Shown here: positions 9,576-19,394 of the stretch, in pieces
Layout: every line of letters starts with the position of its first letter
Numbering within the stretch: position 1 is the first letter of the stretch
DNA from: Burkholderiales bacterium RIFCSPLOWO2_12_FULL_61_40
GTDB taxonomy: Bacteria; Pseudomonadota; Gammaproteobacteria; Burkholderiales; Burkholderiaceae_C
Direction of reading: 5' to 3'
DNA length: 64,000 bases
NCBI GenBank assembly: GCA_001770935.1
Contig: MESI01000033.1
Coordinates: 54,212-118,211, forward strand
The notes under the pieces: model-generated
The model's input: the letters and a program-made list of their open reading frames with translations, nothing else
Database searches by the model: none
Told to the model about the DNA's origin: nothing
Made by a program: the position numbers and the translations under genes

Positions 9576-9678
9576 ATTCCGTTTCCAAATCAATGGGAGA
9601 TTAGGCGCCCCGACGCAGGCAGTGCTTTAGCACGACAAGAAGAGGCAACGACATATCGCATTGATATGGAAATGGAAT
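9576..9678 (-). repeat. 103 bp MITE-like element, copy 1
   Basis: Palindromic element with imperfect ~23 bp terminal inverted repeats (ends read ATTCC...GGAAT) and an internal hairpin GTGCT-AA-AGCAC. It fills the gap between two convergent genes, and its last base is part of the prsT TAA stop. A second copy of exactly the same length lies at 41799-41901, with about nine differences by eye. It encodes no protein. It could act as a 3'-end or terminator structure, or be a non-autonomous transposable element. Confidence 0.8.
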
Positions 9679-12452
9679 TACAGGGTCTTGAGCAAGGAAA
9701 TCACTTCTGGCTGGGCGGAAAATTTGTCGCCCAATTTGCTGAGCGCATCCAGCTCTTTCCTGGCCAATTCCTTGTTTCCGCCTCTGAGGTGAATTTTTGC
9801 CAGGTTGAGCCTGAACAGTGCGTTGGTGGGTTGCATCGCCACCGCCTTGTTTTGCAGATCAAGGGCTTTGACGTAGTCCCCCTTGTCCGATAGAAGGAAG
9901 GCCAGGGTATCCATAAAAGCAGCTTGCTGCGGGGCCAATGACACGGCTTTTTCCGCATAAGCAATAGCACTTTCTTTTTTGAGTTTCCCACTGACCCACG
10001 CCAGATTGTTGTAAGCAATGGCGCTATTGGGTTGCAATTGGACCACGGTTGCGTATTTGTTTTCTGCTGTGCTGTAGTCGTTGTGTGCAATTGCCGCGTC
10101 ACCCAGATACAGCAGAAAAGCCGCGTCTTTGGGGTTGGCCTTTTGCCACAGGGCAGAAAATTTGTCGGCCTCGGTGCCTTTGCCTCCAGCCACCAGGACG
10201 GTGTGCAACTTGAGCGCCAGTTCCGTTGAATTGACCTGTTTGAGTCCGGCCCGGTAGGCTTCTGCAGCACGCTCCCAATGTTTTTCGTAGGCGTGGATAT
10301 CCCCTTCCAGCAGGTAGCCAACAGCCTCGGTGGCCCGTTGCTTTTGTACTGTGCGGGCGGTTGCCATCGCATCCTGGAACCTCTTGGCCCCAAGATCCAG
10401 CGAGATCACGGCACGTTGCACATCCAGCAGGTCAGGTTGTATAACCAGCGCCTTGCGCAAGCTGGCGTAGGCGGCTTGCATGTCTTTGGCGGCAATATGG
10501 ACGCCAGCCAGGCGCATCAGGGGAAGGGGCGACTGGGGTTGCAGGTTGGCCAATTTGGTATAGGTGGCCATAGCCTGAAGTAAATCACCGGAAAGCTGCT
10601 GCGTGCGGCCCAGTGCATCCAGCAGTTGTGGATTGTCTGGCATCGCAGCCACCGCATTTTGCGCAGCAGACGTGGCGCCTTTGGTGTCCTTGTGGCGCAT
10701 ATAAAAGTCGATCAGCAGCACATGGAGTTTCACGTTCGTGGGGTTGGTGGCCACCGCGTTCCCAATGAGTTTGGCAACCTCTCCATCGGAGGCGCCAGAT
10801 TGGACCGCGATTTCCGCAAGGGCCAGCAAAGCCTGGCTATTCTTCGGGTCATTGGCCAACACCGCATTGATTCGCATCCTGGCTTTTTCTGGATTCTTGT
10901 CAGCCAGATCCAGACCTGCCAGACCCGCGACTGCCGGAAAGTAATTTGGATCTGCGGCCAAAGCGTGCTCAAAGCTCTTTCTTGCACCTGCGACATCTTT
11001 CTTTGCCAATAGGGTTTGGGCACGCAGTTGGGGAGCCAAAGGCTTGCCTGGCTGTTTTTTCTCCAGAGCGTCAATGGCCTGAAGTGCCTTGTCGAACTCT
11101 CGGCGACTCAGGTGGACGCTGATCAGCGCCATATCGGCTGTTGTACCCGTGTCAGACATGGCGATATCGTGCAGTTCTTCAAACGCAGAGTCAGGAGATC
11201 CGTTCAACATCTGGACGAGCGCCAGAGAGGTTCTATTCTTGGCGTTGCCGGGTGTTTGTTGACTTGCCTGGGTGAAATACTCTTCTGCTTTTTTGGGATC
11301 TCCACTTTGGAGATAGACCTCACCGGCTACGGGCAGCAGGTGCGGGTCGATGGGTTTCATCCTGAGTCCAGGGAGCAGCGCTTCCATGGCTTTAGCCGTT
11401 TGCCCGGAGCGCAAATAGGTAACCACCAGCAGCCGACGGGCCACGGTCAATGTGGGCACGGCCTTCAGGGCTCTGTTCAGGTAGTCCTGGGCTTGAGGCA
11501 AAGAATTCAGCTGCAAGGCAATGGTGCCAGCCAACTGCAGCGCAGGGATGTCGGCGGGTGATGTGCTTAATACCTGCTGCGCCAGTGTTTTGGCCAATTC
11601 AAAGTCTTTTTTCCTGAACGCCAATTGCGCTTCATGGTATAGGGTCCGGGGATGGTTAGGCGCAATTTTTTTGAGTTGCGCTATTTGCTCTTCCGCTTCC
11701 ACTTGCTTGCCTTGCAGCAAAAGAATCGTAATGATGGCGCTGCGGCCGGCTAAAAAATTGTGCTTGATTTGAATGGTTTTCTGGTAGGCAGTCAGGGCCT
11801 CACTGATTTCTCCTTTTGCATACAAATGAATGTCGCCTTTGAGCTTCCAGGCTTCGTGACTCTCGGGCGACTTGGAGATCACTTCGTCAATCAAATCCAA
11901 GGCCCCATCAAAGTCATGTTGGCTGGCTTTTTCCCGTGCCTGTTGCATCAAAGCCGGTGGGTAGCCGGGCTGTGCCGCAAGTGCCGCATTCAGGGATGCC
12001 TTGGACTGCTCCATATTGCCTTGCATGGCATAGGCTGTGACCAGAGATGTGAGGAGATTGGCTTGGGCGGGGCCCTGGGTTAGCTCGGTTTTTCCAAATT
12101 CATCAATGAGCATTTTGGCTTGCCCCTTCGCCAGAAGTGCTTTCGCCAACGGAGGCGCCACGGAATCCAGAGGGTATTTCAGATGCAAGGCCTTGCGCAA
12201 CTCTGCCTCTGCTCCCGAAAAATCGCCGCTTTCCAGCATCGCTTTGCCCAGGAGAAAGCGGGCTTCAGGCATGTCCGGGTTGACCTGCAATGCGTTTTTC
12301 ACCTGAATGATGGCAGCCTTGCTTTCATTCTTGTCTAAATAGCTTTTTGCCGACGCCAGTAAAGCCTCGGGCTTTTCGCCACAAGCCGTGAGAAGCAAGG
12401 AGCCCAATACGGTCGAAAGGGCCAAAAGAGACTTGGAGCGATGAGAGGTCAT
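9678..12452 (-). CDS. prsT: PEP-CTERM system TPR-repeat lipoprotein PrsT
   Basis: Lipoprotein of 924 aa built almost wholly of tetratricopeptide repeats. The signal peptide ends in lipobox LLTAC around residue 22. Repeats such as AEARFLLGKAMLESGDF and AIAYNNLAWVSGKL continue to the C-terminus. Length and architecture match the PrsT family that accompanies the exosortase-A system, where it is thought to scaffold exopolysaccharide or surface-protein export at the membrane. ATG 12452 is preferred because it puts the hydrophobic signal at the N-terminus; a start at 12482 would add ten residues. It is the last gene of the minus-strand cluster, 36 bp after prsR. Confidence 0.9.
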   Translation of the reverse strand: MTSHRSKSLLALSTVLGSLLLTACGEKPEALLASAKSYLDKNESKAAIIQVKNALQVNPDMPEARFLLGKAMLESGDFSGAEAELRKALHLKYPLDSVAPPLAKALLAKGQAKMLIDEFGKTELTQGPAQANLLTSLVTAYAMQGNMEQSKASLNAALAAQPGYPPALMQQAREKASQHDFDGALDLIDEVISKSPESHEAWKLKGDIHLYAKGEISEALTAYQKTIQIKHNFLAGRSAIITILLLQGKQVEAEEQIAQLKKIAPNHPRTLYHEAQLAFRKKDFELAKTLAQQVLSTSPADIPALQLAGTIALQLNSLPQAQDYLNRALKAVPTLTVARRLLVVTYLRSGQTAKAMEALLPGLRMKPIDPHLLPVAGEVYLQSGDPKKAEEYFTQASQQTPGNAKNRTSLALVQMLNGSPDSAFEELHDIAMSDTGTTADMALISVHLSRREFDKALQAIDALEKKQPGKPLAPQLRAQTLLAKKDVAGARKSFEHALAADPNYFPAVAGLAGLDLADKNPEKARMRINAVLANDPKNSQALLALAEIAVQSGASDGEVAKLIGNAVATNPTNVKLHVLLIDFYMRHKDTKGATSAAQNAVAAMPDNPQLLDALGRTQQLSGDLLQAMATYTKLANLQPQSPLPLMRLAGVHIAAKDMQAAYASLRKALVIQPDLLDVQRAVISLDLGAKRFQDAMATARTVQKQRATEAVGYLLEGDIHAYEKHWERAAEAYRAGLKQVNSTELALKLHTVLVAGGKGTEADKFSALWQKANPKDAAFLLYLGDAAIAHNDYSTAENKYATVVQLQPNSAIAYNNLAWVSGKLKKESAIAYAEKAVSLAPQQAAFMDTLAFLLSDKGDYVKALDLQNKAVAMQPTNALFRLNLAKIHLRGGNKELARKELDALSKLGDKFSAQPEVISLLKTL

Positions 12453-12488
12453 GTTGATTCCCGAAGTGAGGTTGTAGGGCATAAGGGG

Positions 12489-13850
12489 CTATTTCAAACA
12501 GAGGCGATACATCAGGTCGTACAGTGTGGGACGGCTCACACCCAGCAAATCAGCTGCTTTGACGATATTTCCGTTGACTCGGCCCAAGGCCGTCACCACA
12601 GCGCGTTTCTCGGCGTGTTCTCGAATCAAACGCAGATCGAGTGAATGGTCTACTGCATCAAATGTGGAGGTACTGAGGCCCACATCGCTGCAGGAAATCT
12701 GGCTTCCGTCGGCCATGATGGTGGCGCGCTTGATGCAGTTCTCCAGTTCGCGGATATTGCCGGGCCAGGGGTGGCATTCAAGCGCCTGGATCGCCTCTTC
12801 GCTGAGTGTCATGGTTGCGCGCTTGTGTTCCTGTGCGAAGCGGCGTACGAACGCATGCGCCAACAAGGCGGCATCCCCCACACGCTCACGCAGTGGGGGA
12901 ATATGGATGACAATTTCTGCCAGGCGGTAGTACAGGTCCTCGCGAAATCGACCGCTTTTACTCAGAGCGTTCAGATCCTGGTGGGTGGCACACACGATGC
13001 GGACATCCACCGGTATTTCCTGTCTTCCACCGACACGTTCGATGGTTCTTTCCTGCAAGAAGCGCAGCAGTTTGGCCTGCAAGGAAAAAGGCAGATCGCC
13101 AATTTCATCCAGCATCAAGGTGCCACCACTGGCGGTTTCAATCTTCCCGAGCGTCGTTTTTGCAGCGCCCGTGAATGCCCCTCTTTCGAAGCCGAAAAGT
13201 TCACTTTCCAGAAGATTCTCTGGAATGGCTGCGCAGTTGATGGCCACAAACCGTCCTGCACGCCGTGGTGAGGCCTGGTGCAGTCCGCGCGCCAACAACT
13301 CTTTGCCGGTACCACTTTCTCCCAGCAGCATGACGGTTGCGTTGCTGCTGGCCACCTTTTCAATGGTTCGGCAAATGCGCAGCATTTCCGAATCGCGGGT
13401 CATCAAACCGGCCAATACATCGGGTTGGTGCATCGTCTGCAGGCGGCGGTTTTCTTTTTGCAGTTCGTACAGCCGCAGCGCCCGCTCAATGGTCAGGTTG
13501 AGGAGTTCGGTGGCGAAAGGTTTCGCAAAAAAATCATAGGCCCCCATGCCCACTGCGCGCAAGGCATTGGTTTGGTCATTCTGTCCGGTCAGCACAATGA
13601 CCTTGATGTCAGGGTCAAAGTTGAGGATCTGTTGAAGCAGGCGAAACCCCTCGGATACCGAATCGGCATCGGGCGGAAGCCCCAAATCCATCGTGATGAC
13701 GGCGGGTGCGTGTTTGCGCAATTGCAGCATGGCACTTTCCCGGTCATGGGCGGTGGCCGAGTCAAAACGGTCCAGCGACCACTTGATTTGCTTTTGCAAG
13801 GCCAAGTCGTCTTCCACAATCAGAAGCGACGGTGCTTTTTCGGGGCTCAT
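12489..13850 (-). CDS. prsR: Sigma-54-dependent response regulator PrsR
   Basis: NtrC-type activator (453 aa), the partner of PrsK. The receiver domain (about 1-125) has LLIVEDD, the phosphorylated Asp in ITMDLGLPP, and FAKPF. The AAA+ domain (about 145-375) has Walker A GESGTGKE, the sigma-54 contact loop GAFTGA and Walker B MLDEIGDL. A Fis-type helix-turn-helix ends the protein (GNIVKAADLLGVSRPTLY). In exosortase-A systems PrsR is thought to activate PEP-CTERM genes from sigma-54 promoters. Its start overlaps the prsK stop in an ATGA junction. No convincing -24/-12 promoter was found in this window. Confidence 0.93.
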   Translation of the reverse strand: MSPEKAPSLLIVEDDLALQKQIKWSLDRFDSATAHDRESAMLQLRKHAPAVITMDLGLPPDADSVSEGFRLLQQILNFDPDIKVIVLTGQNDQTNALRAVGMGAYDFFAKPFATELLNLTIERALRLYELQKENRRLQTMHQPDVLAGLMTRDSEMLRICRTIEKVASSNATVMLLGESGTGKELLARGLHQASPRRAGRFVAINCAAIPENLLESELFGFERGAFTGAAKTTLGKIETASGGTLMLDEIGDLPFSLQAKLLRFLQERTIERVGGRQEIPVDVRIVCATHQDLNALSKSGRFREDLYYRLAEIVIHIPPLRERVGDAALLAHAFVRRFAQEHKRATMTLSEEAIQALECHPWPGNIRELENCIKRATIMADGSQISCSDVGLSTSTFDAVDHSLDLRLIREHAEKRAVVTALGRVNGNIVKAADLLGVSRPTLYDLMYRLCLK

Positions 13851-15943
13851 GCGAATTCCAGTACGGGAGGGGACAGCTCCTTGGCCGACTCAAACAGAGG
13901 CAAAAGCAAGCTCACCGTGGTGCCATGGCCCAGTTCGCTCTCGACCTCCATCTGTCCGCCGAGTTCTTGTACATATTGGTAGCTTTCATAGGCGCCGATG
14001 CCCATACCCGCTGGCTTGGTGGTCTGAAAAGGCTTGAACAAACGGTTCTGGATGAAGTGCTGAGACATGCCGTGCCCAGAGTCACCGACCACAATTCGGG
14101 CATGACCATGGCTGCGTTCCAGCTTGACCCAGACCTGGCCCGCAGGGTCCGTGGCATCCAAAGCGTTTTGCACGATATGCCCAAGGATCCGCTCTAGTCG
14201 TTCTTCGTGGCCACGCGTTACCACCGGCTCATGCAGCCTCAAGTCGAGGGTTCGACCGCGTCCTTGCGCGACGGATGCAATGCGGTGAATGATGCCGACC
14301 AGATTCACACCCATTGCCGGACCGGGTGGTACCGCCCCTTCATGCAACTGGAGCATGAGCTGGCGCATGCGCTCCAGCGAATTCTCCACCGTCATGACCA
14401 TGTCGCGCTGAAACTCCGGGTTGTCGCCGAGCCGTTTGGCGTTTTTCATCATGAGTGAGAGTTGCGTCACAATATTTTTCAGGTCGTGCACGACAAAGGC
14501 CGACATGCGATTGAAAGAATCAAACTTGCGTGACTCCAGCAGCGCTTCCGTGGCCTGCATTTGTGCCAAATAGCTGGCGGCCTGCTGACCGGCGGTTTTC
14601 AGCAAATCATTCACCTCCCAGTTCACGTCCACACGTGTGCGCGCACTGGCGAGAACACAAAATCCGATGAGCTCACTCCCCACCAAAAGCGGTACCACCA
14701 ACCATGCTTGTGCCATCTCCAGCAACCAGTGGGGAAGCTTCAGCTGTCCATAGCGGTGGGAATACGAGCGGTATTCCTCCAGGTTGACCACCCAGCCGCT
14801 GGCCGTGATGAACTGGCACATGGGGGAGTTGGCATCTTCTTTTTCCAGTGTTTGCGCCAGGTTCCAGCGCGCAGATTGGGTAAAGGCCTGTTCTCCCCGC
14901 GCTTTCATCCAAAGACCGCCCGCGGGACTCTCCAGCATGTCGGCCAGGCCACGCACAACCTGCTGCCCCATTTCCTGTGGGGAGTTTTGGGTTGACAGGG
15001 CACGTGTAAATTTGAGCCACTCCTCGCGGTAGTCAAAGCGGTAGTGGAAAAAATGCTTGCCTAAAAATACCCGCAGCTTGGCGCGAATGGCGCCTGAAAG
15101 TGCCAGTACGACCAGCACAATGAGTGCCACAAACACCAGCGCCAGCTGCAGCGCACGTCCCCACTCGCCACCGAAATAGCGGACGTAATAGCCCACACTG
15201 GAGATAAACAGCAAATAGGCGCCGGCCATCAACAGTGTGGCGGAGTGAAAGGCCGCCTTGGGCGAGAGCTGAATGTGGGACACCCAATCGCTGCGCCGCG
15301 ACATGGACAACACCAGCAGTGGCACCACCAGGGTATGCACCAGGCCACGGATACTCAGGGCATCGGCATCGGGGCGGTTGAACAAGACGGCTTGTGAAAA
15401 CAGATACAGATCGAACAAGAACGCCCCCGCCAGACCAAGACACAGGGGTTTGATGCTCCAAAGGGAATCTTCTGTCACATTTCTAAAAACCTGTTCCAGC
15501 AAAACGAGGGCAAACACGGGCAGGAACATCGCCCCGTACAGAGCCAGCCGGGAATACTCACCCCATGGGCTGGCGGGCAGCGTAAAAAGTGACCGCGCCA
15601 ACAGGGAAAACAGAACCAGTGCCAGTGCAACCGGAGGCATCCAGCCGATGGTGTGGAGTGGATCTTGCGGGTGCCTGGGCCGCAGCAGAATCAGCAGAAA
15701 GGCAAACCAGCCTGCGTAGCGTGCTATGTCAAACCAGGTGCCAAGAAGCGCGGCCGGTGGGGCGCTGGTCAAAGACGAGGCCAGGCCAGACCAGCCCCAC
15801 AAGGCACTGCACGCCACGGCCGCAAATGCAGTGGTTTGGGTCCATTGGTGTGTTGAACGCGCATAGCCGAGCCTGTGCAACCGCAGTGCAAAGGCCGAAT
15901 AGGCCACACCCACCAAACCATAACTCCACGTGGTCAAGGCCAT
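13847..15943 (-). CDS. prsK: PEP-CTERM system histidine kinase PrsK
   Basis: Membrane sensor kinase (698 aa) paired with PrsR. The first ~300 residues hold many hydrophobic helices (for example VALALVLFSLLARSLF and LALVFVALIVLVVLALSG), followed by a GAF-like domain (about 320-460). The H-box is VVHDLKN near residue 485, and the HATPase domain has VGDSGHGM and a glycine-rich MGIGAYESY. The architecture matches the exosortase-A-associated PrsK family. ATG 15943 lies one base after the sugar transferase stop; GTG 15955 would overlap it. The signal is unknown and probably related to the cell envelope or polysaccharide status. Confidence 0.92.
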   Translation of the reverse strand: MALTTWSYGLVGVAYSAFALRLHRLGYARSTHQWTQTTAFAAVACSALWGWSGLASSLTSAPPAALLGTWFDIARYAGWFAFLLILLRPRHPQDPLHTIGWMPPVALALVLFSLLARSLFTLPASPWGEYSRLALYGAMFLPVFALVLLEQVFRNVTEDSLWSIKPLCLGLAGAFLFDLYLFSQAVLFNRPDADALSIRGLVHTLVVPLLVLSMSRRSDWVSHIQLSPKAAFHSATLLMAGAYLLFISSVGYYVRYFGGEWGRALQLALVFVALIVLVVLALSGAIRAKLRVFLGKHFFHYRFDYREEWLKFTRALSTQNSPQEMGQQVVRGLADMLESPAGGLWMKARGEQAFTQSARWNLAQTLEKEDANSPMCQFITASGWVVNLEEYRSYSHRYGQLKLPHWLLEMAQAWLVVPLLVGSELIGFCVLASARTRVDVNWEVNDLLKTAGQQAASYLAQMQATEALLESRKFDSFNRMSAFVVHDLKNIVTQLSLMMKNAKRLGDNPEFQRDMVMTVENSLERMRQLMLQLHEGAVPPGPAMGVNLVGIIHRIASVAQGRGRTLDLRLHEPVVTRGHEERLERILGHIVQNALDATDPAGQVWVKLERSHGHARIVVGDSGHGMSQHFIQNRLFKPFQTTKPAGMGIGAYESYQYVQELGGQMEVESELGHGTTVSLLLPLFESAKELSPPVLEFA

Positions 15944-15944
15944 A

Positions 15945-17342
15945 CTACTGTGCACCTTTTCCCATCAGAACGACCGCAACGGTTTCCAGGAGAATCAGCA
16001 TGTCAAGAAACAGTGTGTGGTTTTTCACGTAGTAGAGGTCGTACTGGAGCTTTTCAGCAGAATCCTCAACCGATGCGCCATAGTGGTACCGCACCTGCGC
16101 CCAGCCCGTGACGCCGGGCTTGACGCTGTGGCGAACGGCGTAATACGGCAGATCCTTCGTCAGCTTGTCCACAAAGTAGGGGCGCTCCGGGCGTGGGCCT
16201 ACCAAACTCATGTCGCCGCTGAGCACACCAAACAACTGCGGCAATTCGTCAATGCGCAGTTTGCGTATCACCTTGCCAACCCGTGTGACCCGATGGTCTG
16301 TGGCGCTGGCCCAGCGGGGTTTTCCGTCCTTTTCCGCGTCGGTGTGCATGCTTCTGAATTTGACAACGTGGAACAATCGCCCGTAGAGGCCCACGCGTTC
16401 CTGAAAGTACAAAATGGGGCCAGGGCTTTCCAGCACAATCAGGATGCTGGCCAGCAACATGACGGGCAAGGCCAGCAAAATCAGCACGGACGCACACACG
16501 ATGTCAAACAGACGTTTGACCATGGTGCGAATCGGTCCTTGCTCAAAGCCTTCACCGAAAATAAGCCACCCCGCTGAAACGGAGTCGTTTCGGATCTGCC
16601 CCAATGTTTTTTCAAAATGGGTGGCTATATCCACCACCCGCACGCCGTGCAGTTTGCAATCCAGCAGTTCACGCAAGGGCATGCTTCCACCGCGGCGCTC
16701 GCTCAAGGCAACCACGATCTCATCGACCCGCTCCTTTTGCACCACATCGGTCAGCGATTGGTTCGTTGACAAAAGCCCCATTTCAAAGGTTCCAGTCTGC
16801 GTCTCGTTGGGGCTGGCGTAGTACCCGACCAGGTCCACGTTGGGGTCCGAATGTTTCAACATGCTCCCCACCAGTCGGGCGCTGTGGCCAGAGCCATAGA
16901 CCAATACACGCTGGTGCATCAACGCCTTCGGGGTGGTGCGGGCCACATAGATTCGATGCATCATCATCAAGGCCATGGCGGTCAGCAGTGCCAGGACAAA
17001 AGCCCTTTCATCTTCCTGCCGCAAAGGAGACATACGGAAAATTCCGTAGGCCAGCGGCAGTGAAAGGCACAAAGACAACAGGGCACGGATGCGTACCTGG
17101 CGCAGAGTCAGGTTGTGGACACGTTGATAAAACCCCAGCCCTGCATTGATGAGCAGAATACCGATGGCCACCAGCAGTGAAATCGTGATGACGATGGATG
17201 ATGCGTTGGCCGGATCGGCCACTTGAGACAGGAACGATGCCACGACCGTGACGACCACCAACCCCAGGTCAAAAAATATGTGAAAAAGCGTACGTTTGTG
17301 AAAGTAATGGCTGAATATCTTTATCACGTTCAAACCCCACAT
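15945..17342 (-). CDS. Undecaprenyl-phosphate sugar phosphotransferase, exosortase-A type (EpsB/TIGR03013-like)
   Basis: Polyprenyl-phosphate glycosyl-1-phosphate transferase that would start polysaccharide repeat-unit synthesis on the lipid carrier. The N-terminus has about four membrane helices, a middle nucleotide-binding-like CoA-binding fold (VLVYGSGHSARLVG) spans about 125-230, and the catalytic bacterial sugar transferase domain follows (KRLFDIVCA, GPILYFQERVG, VGPRPERPYFV, KPGVTGWAQVRY). Length (465 aa) is typical. GTG 17327 behind TGGGG is an alternative start that would give the N-terminus (M)IKIFSHYF, which fits family members well. It sits directly upstream of prsK. Confidence 0.9.
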   Translation of the reverse strand: MWGLNVIKIFSHYFHKRTLFHIFFDLGLVVVTVVASFLSQVADPANASSIVITISLLVAIGILLINAGLGFYQRVHNLTLRQVRIRALLSLCLSLPLAYGIFRMSPLRQEDERAFVLALLTAMALMMMHRIYVARTTPKALMHQRVLVYGSGHSARLVGSMLKHSDPNVDLVGYYASPNETQTGTFEMGLLSTNQSLTDVVQKERVDEIVVALSERRGGSMPLRELLDCKLHGVRVVDIATHFEKTLGQIRNDSVSAGWLIFGEGFEQGPIRTMVKRLFDIVCASVLILLALPVMLLASILIVLESPGPILYFQERVGLYGRLFHVVKFRSMHTDAEKDGKPRWASATDHRVTRVGKVIRKLRIDELPQLFGVLSGDMSLVGPRPERPYFVDKLTKDLPYYAVRHSVKPGVTGWAQVRYHYGASVEDSAEKLQYDLYYVKNHTLFLDMLILLETVAVVLMGKGAQ

Positions 17343-17354
17343 TTCCAGTTGGAT

Positions 17355-19394
17355 TTAAGTCTGCGCTGAAGGACTCCGGGCTGTTTGACTTTTCTCACGC
17401 GCAGGCAAGCCCTGCCCGGTGGCCGCTGGCGTGCGGCCTTCTTTTGCGGAGGTTTGAATGGAAAAAAAGGTCAGAAAAGTGAATAAAAAAGCAATTCTGG
17501 GCACGTCCATCAAACTGCTGACAAGCCCTACGCACAGGGCGGCGCACAGGGACGCTGCGAGGTAGGGAGACAGTGGGCGCAGTCTTGCGGGTTTGCTTGC
17601 AAGCTGCCACAACGCATACCCCAGCAACGCAAGCCAAAGAAGCAAGCCAACCATTCCGCGCTCGACCCGTATTTCCAGATACAGGTTGTCCAGGTGCCAA
17701 GGCAAAAAGTACGACTGCGCGGCAGGGAACCAATGTGCCAGGCCATGGGAAAAGTTGCCGTTTCGGAGGAGGTTGTGATGCGATGGCCCGAGCAAACGCA
17801 GGTTATCGAAGTCGGCGGCGCCACCTGCGTTCAACACCGACAGGGACAACATGGCCAGGCGGGGTGCATACCAAGGACCTCTATTCAAGGCGGGGCCCTG
17901 GAGCGGCAGTACCAAAGATTGCCAGCCGGAGCCATTGGGCGCGACCCATCGGGAGGCGGTCTGGCAAGCCCCTTCGTAAAGCAAATGCCTCTCGCAGAGA
18001 TGGATGCGTACCTGGGTGGCTTTTTGAACGCGTATGTCGACATGAATCTGGTGCTGCTGCTTGAAGACATGGCTGACATGCTGTGTCATGGCGTATTGGC
18101 CACCCAAGGCTTTCACGGTAGGAGGGCCCAAAACAGTCAAAAAATACGGGGGTGTTCCACCCGACGCCTGCTCTTCTCCCAGCCGTGCACTCCCTGGGAA
18201 CTCACTCCTTGGGCCAAGCTTTGCATAGTTGGAGGGGAGGCGGCCCAGGCCTTTGCCCAGCCACCAGTCGTCAGGGCTGTCCAGCATCGCCAGGCCACGT
18301 TGCCAATGCTCCAGGCGGCTGGCCAAGTCCCGGTGGGTGCTGGCCAGGCGCTCGGACATGAATGAGCCTGTGCCCAGTACGGCCACCACCTCCGTCACCA
18401 ATGCCAACACCAGAACCAGGCTGGCCTTGGTACGCCAATCTCCCGCGCGGCAAGCCCGCCAGCGGGACGCCGTCAGGTCCTGTGGGGAGACGCTGGATGC
18501 TTGGGCCTGAAGGAGTACACCCAATATCAGCAAGGCAGCTGCAATCGCAAAATACACCCCTCGGGCAAAGCCCGTCAAAACGGCATAGGCTGCCAGCAAG
18601 GCCAACATAGCGGCTCCAGCCCAGACGACAGGCCGACGCGCCGAGAGCACCGCCCACACGGCAAAAGGTGCCGAAAGCGCCAGATAGCCGTCGAGGGCGG
18701 CGCCACCCACATGCATCTCCCAAAAAAGGGCGCTCGTGCGGTAGTTGCTGGTGAAGTTCAGGAGGCCCGGGAAGGCGGCACGCTCCCACACCACGGCCAG
18801 CGTGACCACTGCCAAGCCCGCCGCCATGCCGCTGGCCAGGCGTTGGTTGGCTTGTGTGGCGGAACGGGCCAGTTCTTGCTCCAGCAAGGGGACAAAAAGC
18901 AGTGCAAAGCCCAGGCTCTTGAAAACGCGCACGCTGTTCATGGCGTCGGTATACCCGGCAAACCAGTCCCAGGCCATGCCACCGGCATCTTCAAAGCCAC
19001 GGAACAAGGCCCATAGCCCGAAGCCGCCGAGCAGGGCGGTGAAAAGCAACATGGCCCTGGGCGCCGGGGCCAGAGGGCCTGCCTGCGGGGATAGCGCCCA
19101 ACGCGCATACCCCCCGCTCAGCGTCGCCAGCAGCAGCAGGTCGTATTCGTCAAAGACAATCCACCCGGTCCAGGGCGAAAAATTCAAAAAGCCCACGCAG
19201 GTCGGCACCACCATGAGCCAGAGGCCCGGACGCCATGCCACCACCAGGCTCCACAGCGCAAACAGCACCAGCGCCTGAATCGGCCACAAAGGGTGGTGCC
19301 AGGCCAGCGCGACTCCGCCCACCAGGCTGCACAGGCTCAACAGCAGCGCACAGGGCCGGTCCAGCGGTGCAGGCCTAAACCAGTACCTCAACAC
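17355..19394 (-). CDS. O-antigen ligase/Wzy-like membrane protein with large extracytoplasmic domain
   Basis: Polytopic membrane protein (about 679 aa) with more than ten hydrophobic stretches, resembling the O-antigen ligase/polymerase superfamily. The conserved WHLDNLYLEIRVERG segment before a late membrane helix fits the Wzy_C loop. A large extracytoplasmic insert contains a carbohydrate-binding-like module ending FDNLRL...NLLRNGNFSHGLAHW. The frame remains open to 19619, but that stretch is out-of-frame decarboxylase sequence; GTG 19394, overlapping the decarboxylase stop, is the likeliest start. Role inferred: polymerisation or ligation of the polysaccharide made by this cluster. Confidence 0.78.
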   Translation of the reverse strand: MLRYWFRPAPLDRPCALLLSLCSLVGGVALAWHHPLWPIQALVLFALWSLVVAWRPGLWLMVVPTCVGFLNFSPWTGWIVFDEYDLLLLATLSGGYARWALSPQAGPLAPAPRAMLLFTALLGGFGLWALFRGFEDAGGMAWDWFAGYTDAMNSVRVFKSLGFALLFVPLLEQELARSATQANQRLASGMAAGLAVVTLAVVWERAAFPGLLNFTSNYRTSALFWEMHVGGAALDGYLALSAPFAVWAVLSARRPVVWAGAAMLALLAAYAVLTGFARGVYFAIAAALLILGVLLQAQASSVSPQDLTASRWRACRAGDWRTKASLVLVLALVTEVVAVLGTGSFMSERLASTHRDLASRLEHWQRGLAMLDSPDDWWLGKGLGRLPSNYAKLGPRSEFPGSARLGEEQASGGTPPYFLTVLGPPTVKALGGQYAMTQHVSHVFKQQHQIHVDIRVQKATQVRIHLCERHLLYEGACQTASRWVAPNGSGWQSLVLPLQGPALNRGPWYAPRLAMLSLSVLNAGGAADFDNLRLLGPSHHNLLRNGNFSHGLAHWFPAAQSYFLPWHLDNLYLEIRVERGMVGLLLWLALLGYALWQLASKPARLRPLSPYLAASLCAALCVGLVSSLMDVPRIAFLFTFLTFFSIQTSAKEGRTPAATGQGLPAREKSQTARSPSAQT

